From contig NZ_CP085224.1 of assembly GCF_044803115.1 (NCBI RefSeq), positions 3,906,001 through 3,970,000 on the forward strand: DNA of 64,000 bases, given 5' to 3'. The first letter of the stretch is position 1; every line of letters begins with the position of its first letter. This DNA is from Caenispirillum salinarum_A. Its GTDB lineage: Bacteria; Pseudomonadota; Alphaproteobacteria; Rhodospirillales; Rhodospirillaceae. The notes below the pieces were generated by a model. That model searched no databases. It saw only the letters and a program-made list of their open reading frames with translations, and was not told where the DNA came from. The position numbers and the translations under genes were made by a program. Positions 52,725-60,868 of this stretch are shown piece after piece.

Positions 52725-53741
52725 TCAGGTGCCGGACAACTGCACGACCTGGTCGGACCCGCGCGGGACCAGCGCCGGCGGCGGCTCGGCCGGGGCGCGC
52801 TCGGGCGCGGGTGCGGGTATCAGGCGCGGAGCCGGAGCCGGAGCGGGCGCGGCGGCCGGCGGCGCGGCGCGCTGGCGCGGCTCGCTGGAAACCTTCTGCT
52901 CGCTGCTTTCCAGGCCGCGCACGACGCGCACAGTGGGGCGGCCGTCGCCGGCCGGCGCGGCGCGCACGACCGGCGCGGGGGCCGGGGCGGCCTCGGGCTC
53001 GGCCTTGGGCGGCTCGGGCACGCCCAGGTCGGTCAGCGTGACCTGGCGGGCGGCGGCGGCATTGACGTTGAGCACGTTGCGCAGGGCCAGGCTGAGCTGC
53101 CCGACCGTCTGGCCGAGGGTCAGCTTCTGGGCCTGCACGGGCGTGACCTCCAGCGTGACCGCGCGGGCGACGACGGGGTCGTCGTTCTTCTCGCTGGCCT
53201 GCTGGTCGACGCCCAGCACCTTGACGTTCTGCAACAGGATGTCGGTGACGCCCTCGTCGCGGTCGGGCGTGCGTGTCAGGATGACATCCACACGGTCGCC
53301 CGGCAGGACGAAGCCGGCGACGCCGTTGACGTCGTTGACGCGGATGGTCACCGCGCGCATGTCGTTGGCGATGATCGACGACAGCGTGGCACGGCCGCCG
53401 AAGCCGGAAACCTTGCTGGCGAGTACGGGCTCGCCGGGCTCGATGCCGCGCAGGACCACGCGGTTTTCACCGTCCGGGCCGCCCAGCAGGGCCTCGATGG
53501 ACGTGAACGCGCCATCCGGCAGGGTCTCCGCCGGCCACCGGACGACCCGCAGGTTTTCCTCGGCCAGCGTGTTGCCGAAGTGCAGGGGCACGCGGGCGAC
53601 GACGACGCCGGTCAGCTTGACCGCCGGCTCGGACGGCCCGGCCACCTGTGTGTTGCCCTCGACCCACTGCCGCGCCAGGAAGACCGAGCCGGTCCCCAGG
53701 GCCACCGCCAGGCCGAGAACAAGGATTGAACGCATACGCAT
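52725..53741 (-). CDS. cpaB: Flp pilus assembly protein CpaB/RcpC
   Basis: A 338-residue protein: N-terminal membrane anchor (SILVLGLAVALGTGSVFLARQWV), a SAF domain (VVVARVPLHFGNTLAEENLRVVRWPAETLPDGAFTSIEAL) and the RcpC domain (AVTIRVNDVNGVAGFVLPGDRVDVILTRTPD). The C-terminal 100 residues are low-complexity Ala/Pro. ATG at 53741 has GGAGG five bases ahead. It is the first assembly gene after flp. Confidence 0.88.
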   Translation of the reverse strand: MRMRSILVLGLAVALGTGSVFLARQWVEGNTQVAGPSEPAVKLTGVVVARVPLHFGNTLAEENLRVVRWPAETLPDGAFTSIEALLGGPDGENRVVLRGIEPGEPVLASKVSGFGGRATLSSIIANDMRAVTIRVNDVNGVAGFVLPGDRVDVILTRTPDRDEGVTDILLQNVKVLGVDQQASEKNDDPVVARAVTLEVTPVQAQKLTLGQTVGQLSLALRNVLNVNAAAARQVTLTDLGVPEPPKAEPEAAPAPAPVVRAAPAGDGRPTVRVVRGLESSEQKVSSEPRQRAAPPAAAPAPAPAPRLIPAPAPERAPAEPPPALVPRGSDQVVQLSGT

Positions 53742-53822
53742 GATCGCCTCCCCCGTGCCGGAGACGGAGCCGGGCCTTCAGGCGGCCCGGCTCCGGTGCT
53801 TCGCATCCGGTGCGACACCGGC

Positions 53823-53993
53823 TCAGAAGTTGCCGTTGAAGGTGTTCCAGTAGCCCAGGACCTTGGTCCCCACGGCGCTGATCACCGTGATGACGGCAGC
53901 CGCGATGAGGGCGAGCAGGATGGTGTATTCCACCAGGGCCAGGCCTTCGTCGTCCTTCATGAGCGAACGGCTGAGCGCAACAAACTTCGACAT
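53823..53993 (-). CDS. flp: Flp major pilin
   Basis: A 56-residue Flp pilin. The leader MSKFVALSRSLMKDDEG is followed by the hydrophobic stretch LALVEYTILLALIAAAVITVISAVG with the conserved Glu-Tyr pair (EY) of Flp pilins, then a short C-terminal tail. It is cut by CpaA and polymerises into the adhesive pilus. GAGGAG lies eight bases ahead of ATG 53993. It is separated from cpaB by about 80 bases. Confidence 0.92.
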   Translation of the reverse strand: MSKFVALSRSLMKDDEGLALVEYTILLALIAAAVITVISAVGTKVLGYWNTFNGNF

Positions 53994-54496
53994 GTCTTCA
54001 TCTCCTCGGCTGAACGGAGCAGTTGGATTTCGTCCGAGACAGTCGAGGCCACGCAAACACTTGGCGAGACGCCTCGACGACATGCAAAGGGTCGCAGGCG
54101 TCATGCCCCTGCCGCAATCTATCGGCGGGAGAGGACGTCCGATATTTTGAGCGAAGCGGACTCGCGGAAGGCGTACTCTCAGCCGCTATTCCCGCGGCGC
54201 CCGTTGACGTCGCGTCACCAACGGGTCGAGCGGCGGTGCCGCGGGCCAGTGGCGCCAACTTGCGGCCGATTCCGCAGAAATCCGTCGCGCCCAGGTTGCT
54301 GGGACGATGGCTTTCGGAGACGGTCTCACGACCGAGGTCGCAGACAGCGGGTGGGGCGAAGGACTCGGTCTACCACCCGCACCCGCCGAGAACAGCAATC
54401 TGACTCAGCCGGGGCGTGCGCGCGGCGGCTACGCCGAACGGCGAAAGAGGTATAAAATATTCGTTCAGGAGAGAAAGAAAAACACCGGCTTCCAGA
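53994..54496. other. Long non-coding leader/promoter region of flp
   Basis: About 500 bases with no supported gene, between flp and the response regulator's terminator. It must hold the tad promoter. It contains GCGGGTGG (54347-54354) with CCACCCGC (54373-54380), an 8-bp inverted repeat, and the smaller CGGTC-TCAC-GACCG (54321-54334). AT-rich sequence near 54450-54470 (GAATATTTTATAC on the minus strand) is a possible promoter, which would give a 450-base leader. Confidence 0.4.
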
Positions 54497-54542
54497 AAGG
54501 GAAAGGCCCCGCCCGCCCCGGCGTCCCGGGAGCGGCGGGGCC
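54497..54542 (-). terminator. Terminator of the response regulator
   Basis: On the minus strand GGCCCCGCC (54542-54534) pairs with GGCGGGGCC (54513-54505), followed by TTTCCCTTTC. Confidence 0.62.
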
Positions 54543-54583
54543 AGGCGCCGCGGCGGCCGAGGGGCAGTCGACGGGGCGCCGGG

Positions 54584-55300
54584 TCAGAGCTGGTCGATGA
54601 TCTTGCTGGCGGTGATGACGGCCTGGGTGCGGCTGGTCACGCCCAGCTTGCGCAGAATGGCCGAGACATGCGCCTTGACCGTACTTTCGGCGATGTCCAG
54701 CTCGTAGGCGATGATCTTGTTGGACTTGCCGGCCACCAGCATCTCCAGCACGCGGCGCTGCTGGTTGGTCAGGGCGCCCAGCTGCTCCACCAGCGCCTGC
54801 TCCTCGGGCGTGAGGGCGCGACCTTCCTCCAGCTGCTTCTCCAGGTCGGGCGGCAGGTAGATGTCGCCGTCCAGAACGCGGCGGAGCGCGTCGGCCATGT
54901 CGGCCTTGGACAGCGATTTCGGCAGGAAACCAGACGCCCCGAAGGTGAGCACCTGGCTGGCCGTCTGCGCCGTTTCCGTCGCCGAGACCACCACGATGGG
55001 CACCATGGGCACCTCGTTGCGCAGGGCGATCAGGCCGTTGAAGCCGTTCATGCCCGGCATGTTGAGGTCCAGCAGGATCAACTCCAGGGCCTCGTCCTCG
55101 CGGGCGGCGGCCATGGCCTCGTCGAAATTCTGCGCCTGGTGGGTGGCGTGGTCGGCGAAGGTTTCCGTCACCACCTGGAACAGGGCGTCACGGAACAGCG
55201 GGTGATCGTCGGCGATGAGGATGGAGCCGGCCTCGTCCGCAAGGACGGCGGGCGGCGTGTCGGCGGCGTTTTCCTTGGACATCAGCAGATCCCGGGGCAT
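54584..55300 (-). CDS. LuxR-family response regulator (AgmR/ExaE-like)
   Basis: A 238-residue two-component regulator: receiver domain ILIADDHPLFRDAL with phospho-acceptor D78 in ILLDLNMPGMNG and K near 127 (FLPKSLSK), then a NarL/LuxR helix-turn-helix (LTNQQRRVLEMLVAGKSNKIIAYELDIAESTVKAHVSAILRKLGV). The string LILLDLNMPGMNGFNGLIALRNE and the LPPDLE linker recall AgmR/ExaE, regulators of PQQ alcohol oxidation, and the gene lies just after the PQQ dehydrogenase. It also precedes the tad cluster, so pilus control is an alternative. ATG at 55300 has AAGGA six bases ahead. No sensor kinase is present. Confidence 0.85.
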   Translation of the reverse strand: MPRDLLMSKENAADTPPAVLADEAGSILIADDHPLFRDALFQVVTETFADHATHQAQNFDEAMAAAREDEALELILLDLNMPGMNGFNGLIALRNEVPMVPIVVVSATETAQTASQVLTFGASGFLPKSLSKADMADALRRVLDGDIYLPPDLEKQLEEGRALTPEEQALVEQLGALTNQQRRVLEMLVAGKSNKIIAYELDIAESTVKAHVSAILRKLGVTSRTQAVITASKIIDQL

Positions 55301-55421
55301 GCCCGTCCTTCTCCCTGTCATCGATATTTCTTTTTACTTATTTGGTTCGAAACCCTTTGAAGGAACGATACCCCCGCTCCGACGCTCGGGTCGAGTAGCA
55401 CTTTGGAGGCATACACCAGAC

Positions 55422-55451
55422 AGAAAATGGGCGGCCCGCGAGGAGCCGCCC
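55422..55451 (-). terminator. Terminator after the PQQ dehydrogenase
   Basis: On the minus strand GGGCGGC (55451-55445) pairs with GCCGCCC (55435-55429) across a 9-base loop, followed by ATTTTCT (55428-55422). Confidence 0.7.
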
Positions 55452-55499
55452 GAGTCGTCCAGGTGAGGTGTCACATCGTCGTCGCGGAAACCGGCCCGA

Positions 55500-57272
55500 T
55501 CAGGTGCGGCCGGCGTCCTTGGGCAGCTTGAAGACCCAGACCATGCCGCCCTGGTTCAGGTACTTGACCGACTTGGCGACCTCGCCGCCCCACAGCGGCA
55601 CCGCGCCGCCCCAGCCGGAGACAACGGCCATGTACTGCTCGCCGTCCTCTTCCCAGGTGACGGGGCTGGAGACGACGCCCGAGCCGGTCTGGAACTTCCA
55701 CAGTTCCTCGCCGCTTTCGGCGTCGAAGGCCTTGATGAAACCTTCCGGCGTGCCGAAGAACACCACGTCGCCGGCCGTGGAGAGAACGCCGCCCCACACG
55801 GGAGCCGGGTTCTTGTACTCCCACTTGATCTCGCCGGTGGTCGGGTCGATGGCGCGCAGGGCGCCGATGTAGTCCTCGTACAGCGGCTTGATGGTGAAGC
55901 CGGCACCCAGGTAGGCGGCACCCTTCTTGTAGGTCACCGGCTCGTTCCAGATGTCCATGCACCATTCATTGGCGGGCACGTAGAACAGCTTGCTCTTGGG
56001 GCTGTAGCCCATGGGCATCCAGTTCTTGCCACCCAGGAAGGACGGGCAGGAGACCACGGCCTCGCCCTTGGTGCCGTCGGCCTCGGCGGGGTTGCCGGGG
56101 CGGCCTTCGGGGATGACGATGGGCTTGTTGGCTTCCAGGTCCCAGCCCTCGGCCCAGGTGATCTTGGTCACGAAGGGAGTCACCGACAGGGGCTTGCCGG
56201 TCTCGCGGTCGGCGACGAAGAAGAAGCCGTTGCGGTCGGCCTTGGCGCCGGCCTTGATGGTCTTCCCGTCCTTTTCCATGTCGAAGGTGACGAACTCGTT
56301 CACCCCGTCGAAGTCCCAGCCGTCGTGCGGCGTGGTCTGCAGGTGCCACTTGATCTCGCCGGTGTCGGGATCGAGCGCCAGCGTGGACGACGAGTACAGG
56401 TTGTCGCCCGGCCGCAGGTGGCTGTTCCACGGCGCGGGGTTGCCGGTGCCGTAGTAGATGAGGTTGGTGTCGGGATCGTAGGTGCCGCCGTTCCAGGTCG
56501 CACCGCCGCCGAACTTCCACATGTCGCCTTCCCACGAGGCGTTCAGCGTGCCGGTCATGGTGCTTTCCTCGCCATTGAGGGTGCCCATGTGGCCCTCGAT
56601 GACGGGACGCGACCAGATCGTTTCGCCGGTTTCGGCGTCGCGCGCCTCCACCTTGCCGACGACGCCGAACTCGCCGCCCGAGACGCCGGTGATGATCTTG
56701 CCGTTGACGATCATGGGCGCGGCGGTGGCGGAGTAGCCGGCCTTGTAGTCGCCGAGCGTCTTCTTCCACACGGTCTTGCCGGTCTTGGCGTCCAGCGCCA
56801 CCAGCTTGGCGTCCAGCGTGGCGAAGTAGACCTTGTCGCCATAGAGGGCGGCGCCGCGGTTGACCACGTCACAGCAGGGCATGATGCCGTCGGGCAGGCG
56901 GGCTTCGTACTCCCACAGCTCCTCGCCGGTCTTGGTGTCGATGGCATAGAGGCGCGAATAGGACCCCGTGACGTACATCACGCCGTCCTTGATGAGCGGC
57001 TGGCTTTCCTGGCCGCGCTGCTTCTCGCCACCGAAGGAGAACGCCCAGACGGGCGTCAGATGCTGAATGGTGTCGCGGTTGATCTTGTCCAGCGGGCTGT
57101 AACGCTGGCCCTGCGGACCCAGGCCGTAGGAGACGACGTCGCCCGTGGTCTGCTGGTCGTTGACGATGTCCTCGTCCGTCACGCCCGCCGCCTGCGCCGG
57201 TGCCGTCATCAGGGCCAGCGCCAGGGACACGCCGGCCCCCGCCATCGCCCAGTTGCGAATGGAATGCTTCAC
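55500..57272 (-). CDS. PQQ-dependent alcohol dehydrogenase, lanthanide-type active site
   Basis: A 590-residue periplasmic quinoprotein of the methanol/ethanol dehydrogenase family with a signal peptide (AGAGVSLALALMTAPAQA, cleavage near 28) and an eight-bladed propeller with repeated tryptophan-docking motifs (for example DTKTGEELWEYE; DAKTGKTVWKK). The vicinal disulfide C133-C134 is present. The catalytic region reads GWDFDGVNE: D320 is the base, and D322, two residues on, is the extra Asp found in XoxF and PedH lanthanide enzymes but not in calcium enzymes. GTG at 57272 has GGAGG five bases ahead; the longer frame is not coding in character. Electrons probably pass to the c550 at 63519. 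Confidence 0.92.
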   Translation of the reverse strand: MKHSIRNWAMAGAGVSLALALMTAPAQAAGVTDEDIVNDQQTTGDVVSYGLGPQGQRYSPLDKINRDTIQHLTPVWAFSFGGEKQRGQESQPLIKDGVMYVTGSYSRLYAIDTKTGEELWEYEARLPDGIMPCCDVVNRGAALYGDKVYFATLDAKLVALDAKTGKTVWKKTLGDYKAGYSATAAPMIVNGKIITGVSGGEFGVVGKVEARDAETGETIWSRPVIEGHMGTLNGEESTMTGTLNASWEGDMWKFGGGATWNGGTYDPDTNLIYYGTGNPAPWNSHLRPGDNLYSSSTLALDPDTGEIKWHLQTTPHDGWDFDGVNEFVTFDMEKDGKTIKAGAKADRNGFFFVADRETGKPLSVTPFVTKITWAEGWDLEANKPIVIPEGRPGNPAEADGTKGEAVVSCPSFLGGKNWMPMGYSPKSKLFYVPANEWCMDIWNEPVTYKKGAAYLGAGFTIKPLYEDYIGALRAIDPTTGEIKWEYKNPAPVWGGVLSTAGDVVFFGTPEGFIKAFDAESGEELWKFQTGSGVVSSPVTWEEDGEQYMAVVSGWGGAVPLWGGEVAKSVKYLNQGGMVWVFKLPKDAGRT

Positions 57273-57320
57273 CGCTTCCTCCCTTGTTCCGATGATCCCG
57301 CCCGCGCCCTTTTGGGCACA

Positions 57321-57397
57321 AGGGTAGCGTTCCCCAGAAAATCCGAAGAGAAATACCCTTCGTTTTTCAGTGGAGTTCCCGGGTCTTATCCAGGGTA
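57321..57397 (-). promoter_or_regulatory. Repeated TACCCT boxes upstream of the dehydrogenase
   Basis: AGGGTA/TACCCT occurs at 57321-57326, 57354-57359 and 57392-57397 in the 165-base gap ahead of the PQQ dehydrogenase. The middle copy lies in the dyad CGAAG-N10-CTTCG (57343-57362). They may be sites for the AgmR-like regulator. Confidence 0.35.
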
Positions 57398-57415
57398 TGT
57401 TGATTATTTTCTTTG

Positions 57416-57432
57416 GCGGGCCTTTCGCCCGC
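57416..57432. other. Hairpin just after pqqE
   Basis: GCGGGC (57416-57421) pairs with GCCCGC (57427-57432) across CTTTC. On the minus strand it follows the pqqE stop by six bases but is trailed by A-rich, not T-rich, sequence, so it may be a weak stop or an RNA-stability element rather than a classic terminator. Confidence 0.4.
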
Positions 57433-57437
57433 AATGG

Positions 57438-58580
57438 TCAAAAAGTACTATCCTTATGCGGCCCGAAGGCCCGGTAGACGAAACCATGCGCATCCGCCAC
57501 GGCCTCGTCTTCCGCCATGGCCGCCATGGCGCCATGGTGGGGAGACAGTTCGCACGCCGGGTCCATGGCCGCCGCGTCGCCGGCAATCGCCAGCGCCTGA
57601 CAGCGGCAGCCGCCCCAGTCGATTTCCTTGCGGTCGCAGGAGCGGCAGTCCTTGGGCATCCAGGCATCGCCGCGATAGGCCTCGAAGGCCTGGCCGGTTT
57701 CCCAGATGGTCCGCAGCGGCGCGTCGCGCACCGTGTCGAAGGCAAGGCCCGGAATAGTCTCGGCGGCGTGGCACGGCAGCACCTTGCCTGTCGGCGTAAC
57801 GTTGAGGAACCGCCGCGCCCAGCCGCCCATGCAGGCCTTGGGCCGGCGGGCGTGGTAGTCGGGGATGACGTAGTCGATGACCATCCGGCCGGTGTAGCGG
57901 TCCTGCCGCTCGCGCACGATCGCCGTCATCTCGGCCAGTTGCGCCTTGGACGGCATGAGCGCCGCCCGGTTCATCAGGCCCCAGCCGTAGTACTGGACGT
58001 TGGCGACCTCGGCCCGCTCGCACCCCATGTCCAGCGCCATGTCGATCATCGCGCCGACACGCGGCGCGTTGTGGCGGTGGATGACCAGGTTGGCCGTCAG
58101 CGCGAGGCCCGCGTCCTTGACCATCTGCGCCGCCGCCCGCTTCTTGGCCAGCGCGCCCTGATAGCCGCCGACGATGTTCGCCCCCTCTTCCTCGGAATCC
58201 TGGAAGGCGAGCTGCACGTGCTCGAGCCCCGCCTTGGCGAGATCGGCCACCATCGTTTCGTCCAGCAGCACGCCAGAGGTGATGAGGTTGGTGTACAGCC
58301 CCTCCGCCGCCGCGTGGCGCACCAGGTCCACGATATCGCGCCGGGCGGTCGGCTCCCCGCCGGAGAAATGCACCTGCATCACCCCCATGGCGGCGGCCTG
58401 GGACAGCACGTCGCGCCATTCGTCGGTGGAAAGCTCCCCCTCCGGCCGCTCCAGCGCAAGGGGGTTGGAGCAGTATGCGCAGCGCATGGGGCAGCGGTGC
58501 GTCAGTTCCGCCAGCATGGCGACGGGCAGGTCGACGGGCGGGGCGGCGTTCACCTGGGGCTTGGGGTGCAGGTTGGTCAT
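57438..58580 (-). CDS. pqqE: PqqA peptide cyclase
   Basis: A 380-residue radical SAM enzyme that links Glu and Tyr of the PqqA peptide. The SAM cluster CPMRCAYC (C30, C34, C37) and the C-terminal SPASM cysteines (CHAAETIPG; CRSCDRKEIDWGGCRCQA) are present, as is FSGGEPTARRD. Its start overlaps the pqqD stop by four bases. Together with PqqD it acts on the peptide encoded at 60645-60725. Confidence 0.95.
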   Translation of the reverse strand: MTNLHPKPQVNAAPPVDLPVAMLAELTHRCPMRCAYCSNPLALERPEGELSTDEWRDVLSQAAAMGVMQVHFSGGEPTARRDIVDLVRHAAAEGLYTNLITSGVLLDETMVADLAKAGLEHVQLAFQDSEEEGANIVGGYQGALAKKRAAAQMVKDAGLALTANLVIHRHNAPRVGAMIDMALDMGCERAEVANVQYYGWGLMNRAALMPSKAQLAEMTAIVRERQDRYTGRMVIDYVIPDYHARRPKACMGGWARRFLNVTPTGKVLPCHAAETIPGLAFDTVRDAPLRTIWETGQAFEAYRGDAWMPKDCRSCDRKEIDWGGCRCQALAIAGDAAAMDPACELSPHHGAMAAMAEDEAVADAHGFVYRAFGPHKDSTF

Positions 58581-58867
58581 GCGCGGACGAACCCCTTGTC
58601 GGCCAGCGCCTGGAGAAGCTCGCGGACATCGCCCGCGATGTCGTCCTCCGGCGCGTTGAACTCTTTCGCCAGCAGGCCCACGACGGCGGCGACGGAGCGT
58701 TCGCCGTCGCAGCGCTGGAGGATCTCCACCGCGATCTCGTCGGGCACCAGCATCCGCTCCGGCCCCAGCACCACCCAGCGGTCGCGCACGGTGTCGTGCT
58801 TGAGCGTGACGTGCGGGGCCAGGCGCGGAACGGACTCCGGCGTGATGTGCGTGCGGGTCACCAACAT
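58577..58867 (-). CDS. pqqD: PqqA-binding chaperone
   Basis: A 96-residue PqqD: PRLAPHVTLKHDTVRDRWVVLGPERMLVPDEIAVEILQRCDG, then the winged-helix recognition fold that delivers PqqA to PqqE. GGAGG lies five bases ahead of the ATG, and the pqqC stop directly abuts it. Confidence 0.93.
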   Translation of the reverse strand: MLVTRTHITPESVPRLAPHVTLKHDTVRDRWVVLGPERMLVPDEIAVEILQRCDGERSVAAVVGLLAKEFNAPEDDIAGDVRELLQALADKGFVRA

Positions 58868-59635
58868 TCAGTCCTCCTGCGGGACGAAGGCCCCCGGCGG
58901 GATCATGCCCGGCGAGACGTAGGCGGCGTACAGCGCGTCAAGCTGCGCCCACAGCACGTTGCACTTGAAGGTCAGCGCGTTCAGCACCGCCGTCTGCTGC
59001 TCCACCGTCTTTGCGTTGTCGAGCACGTAGCGCAGGGCGAAGTCCACGTCGCGCGGGGCCTGGTCCAGGCGCTTGCGGAAGTAGGCCATGACCCGGTCTT
59101 CCACGAAATCGTAGTGCTCCAGCATGCCCGAAATGCGCTCGGCGTGGATCTTGGGCGCGAACAGTTCCGTCAGGCACGACGAAATGGCGACAAGGCCCGG
59201 ATTGTCCCACACGAACCGCACATAGGCTTCCACGGCGAACCGCGTCGCCGGCAGGGCGCCCTGCTGGCTGATGACGTATTCGCGATCCAGCCCCAGGTGG
59301 TCGGTCAGGATCAACCAGCGTTCGATGCCGCCCCGGTCGGCGTCGCGGCCGTCGTGGTCGAGCACGCGCTGAAGCCAGATGCGGCGCAGCTCCCGGTCCT
59401 CCAGCCGCGCCATGACGGCGTGGTCCTTGCGCGGGATGGCCGCCTGATAGCAGTAGCGGTTGAGCGCCCAGGCCCGCACCTGATTCTTGGACAGTTTGCC
59501 GCCGTGCAGCAGCTTATGGAACGGGTGCAGGTTGTGGTAGCGCTCCGCCCCGATGGCGTGCAGCGCGGCCTCCAGCTCGGACGGGCTCATGGGCGCGGCG
59601 TCGGCGACGGGCGGGCGAACGAACTGGAAGGTCAT
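58868..59635 (-). CDS. pqqC: Pyrroloquinoline-quinone synthase
   Basis: A 255-residue cofactor-free oxidase that closes the last ring of PQQ. Family motifs: ERYHNLHPFHKLLHGGKLSKNQVRAWALNRYCYQAAIPRKDHAVMAR, HDG, and the C-terminal FALRYVLDNAKT and NALTFKCNVLWAQLDALY. The ATG at 59635 overlaps the pqqB stop by four bases. Much longer open sequence upstream in the same frame only shadows pqqB. Confidence 0.95.
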   Translation of the reverse strand: MTFQFVRPPVADAAPMSPSELEAALHAIGAERYHNLHPFHKLLHGGKLSKNQVRAWALNRYCYQAAIPRKDHAVMARLEDRELRRIWLQRVLDHDGRDADRGGIERWLILTDHLGLDREYVISQQGALPATRFAVEAYVRFVWDNPGLVAISSCLTELFAPKIHAERISGMLEHYDFVEDRVMAYFRKRLDQAPRDVDFALRYVLDNAKTVEQQTAVLNALTFKCNVLWAQLDALYAAYVSPGMIPPGAFVPQED

Positions 59636-60573
59636 AGGGCAATCTCCATCCCGTCGAAGGCCACGTCCCAGCCGGCCTCTTCCACCGCGCGGCGCTCGGC
59701 GGTGTCGGCGACAAGGACGGGGTTGGTGTTGTTGATGTGGATGTAGACCTTGCGGCCGATATCCAGCGGCGCGAAGGCGGCGAGCGACCCCTCGGGCCCG
59801 CTCATGGCCATGTGGCCCATGCGCCCGGCGGTCTTGGTGCCGACCTTGTGGGCGGCCATCTCGTCGTCGGTGAAGGTGGTGCCGTCGAACAGCACCAGGG
59901 CCGCGCCCTCCAGCCGGGCCGGCAGATCGGGCGGCAGCGCGGCGCAGCCGGGAATGTAGTAGAAGTGCGAGCCTTCCTCGCCGCCGGGCAGGACCTCCGT
60001 CACCTTGACGCCCACGGTATCCTCGGGGACGGAGCCGAAGCCGGGCTTGGTGGGGTCCTCCAGCCACAGCGCGATCTTGCCGGGCACGGGGAACAGTTCC
60101 ACCGTGAAGCCCAGGCCCTCCCCGCTCGCGTCGGTCAGGGGCTCGGGCGTGTCGACGGCCAGCGGGCGGCGGTCGACGATGTCGCGGTTGAGCACGTTGA
60201 AGATGGCATTCGCGCCCAGAATGTCGTGCACGCGCTTCGTGGCGTAGAGCGGGAACGGATGCCCCTCGCGCAGGGTGAGCAGGCCGGCGACGTGATCCAC
60301 GTCGGCGTTTGTCACCACCACGGCCGAGATGGGGCTGTGGCGGGTGTCGCTGACGGGGTGCAGCGTCGGGCGGTCGAGAAGCTGGCGGCCCAGGTCGGGC
60401 GATGCGTTGATGAGCGTCCAGCGCAGGCCGTCGGCGGACACCGCGATGGACGACTGGGTGCGGACAGGGGCCGCCGGATCACCGGCACGGGCGCGGCGGC
60501 ACTGGGCGCAGCCGCAATTCCACTGGGGAAAACCACCACCGGCTCCCGCGCCGAGGACTAGGATGCGAAGCAA
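59632..60573 (-). CDS. pqqB: PQQ biosynthesis protein PqqB
   Basis: A 313-residue metallo-beta-lactamase-fold protein. The start MLRILVLGAGAGGGFPQWNCGCAQC has the cysteines usual for PqqB; VVVTNADVDHVAGLL and GHMAMSGPEGS are family features. It is thought to hydroxylate the tyrosine part of the cross-linked peptide or to act on the amino-acid intermediate. It lies 71 bases behind pqqA, with a hairpin in between. Confidence 0.94.
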   Translation of the reverse strand: MLRILVLGAGAGGGFPQWNCGCAQCRRARAGDPAAPVRTQSSIAVSADGLRWTLINASPDLGRQLLDRPTLHPVSDTRHSPISAVVVTNADVDHVAGLLTLREGHPFPLYATKRVHDILGANAIFNVLNRDIVDRRPLAVDTPEPLTDASGEGLGFTVELFPVPGKIALWLEDPTKPGFGSVPEDTVGVKVTEVLPGGEEGSHFYYIPGCAALPPDLPARLEGAALVLFDGTTFTDDEMAAHKVGTKTAGRMGHMAMSGPEGSLAAFAPLDIGRKVYIHINNTNPVLVADTAERRAVEEAGWDVAFDGMEIAL

Positions 60574-60613
60574 GGCGTGCTCCTGTGCTCATCGTTCATC
60601 GTAGGGGGCGGGA

Positions 60614-60642
60614 GCCGGCGGGGCTGATCGGTACCGGCCGGC
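60614..60642 (-). other. Hairpin between pqqA and pqqB
   Basis: GCCGGC at 60614-60619 and 60637-60642 can pair across a 17-base loop. In other bacteria a partial stop after pqqA gives an excess of pqqA message; this could play that role. There is no T-run, so it would not be a full terminator. Confidence 0.4.
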
Positions 60643-60644
60643 GC

Positions 60645-60725
60645 TCAGTCTTCGGCGCAGGCGTAGCTGTTGATTTCCAGGCCGACCATGATCTCGACGA
60701 ACTTCGGCTTCTTCCAGGTCTTCAT
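60645..60725 (-). CDS. pqqA: PQQ precursor peptide
   Basis: A 26-residue peptide (MKTWKKPKFVEIMVGLE, then INSYACAED). The Glu and Tyr that become PQQ are in the E-x3-Y pattern GLEINSYA (E17 and Y21). AAGGA lies about eight bases ahead of the ATG at 60725. Too short for most gene finders, but directly upstream of pqqB-C-D-E, so its identity is secure. Confidence 0.95.
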   Translation of the reverse strand: MKTWKKPKFVEIMVGLEINSYACAED

Positions 60726-60770
60726 CGCGTCATCCTTTCCAGGTTTCGAGGTATCTCGGGTGACAGGAAA

Positions 60771-60800
60771 ACTGTAGGGCCGGGGGTGCTTCACCAACAA
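60771..60800 (-). promoter_or_regulatory. Probable pqqA promoter
   Basis: On the minus strand TTGTTG (60800-60795) and TACAGT (60776-60771) are 18 bases apart, giving a start about 35-40 bases ahead of pqqA. Confidence 0.45.
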
Positions 60801-60868
60801 TGCGACTTTGGACTAGTTGGCGGGTTCGGATGATTGGGCGGTCTCGCGAGGGTGGCCACCCCACCCCG

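Noticed and set aside
54250..54266. Sigma-54-like TGGC-TTGC pair in the flp leader
   Set aside because: The spacing between the GG and GC elements is one base short and it points away from flp.
55340..55353. tRNA T-loop-like GGTTCGAAACC
   Set aside because: No acceptor, D or anticodon arm can be built around it.
57273..57434. Longer N-terminus for the PQQ dehydrogenase
   Set aside because: The extension is not signal-peptide-like and has no ribosome site; GTG at 57272 has GGAGG five bases ahead and begins a perfect signal peptide.
60601..60650. pqqA-pqqB gap as a full terminator
   Set aside because: The hairpin lacks a T-run, so it is listed only as a possible partial stop.
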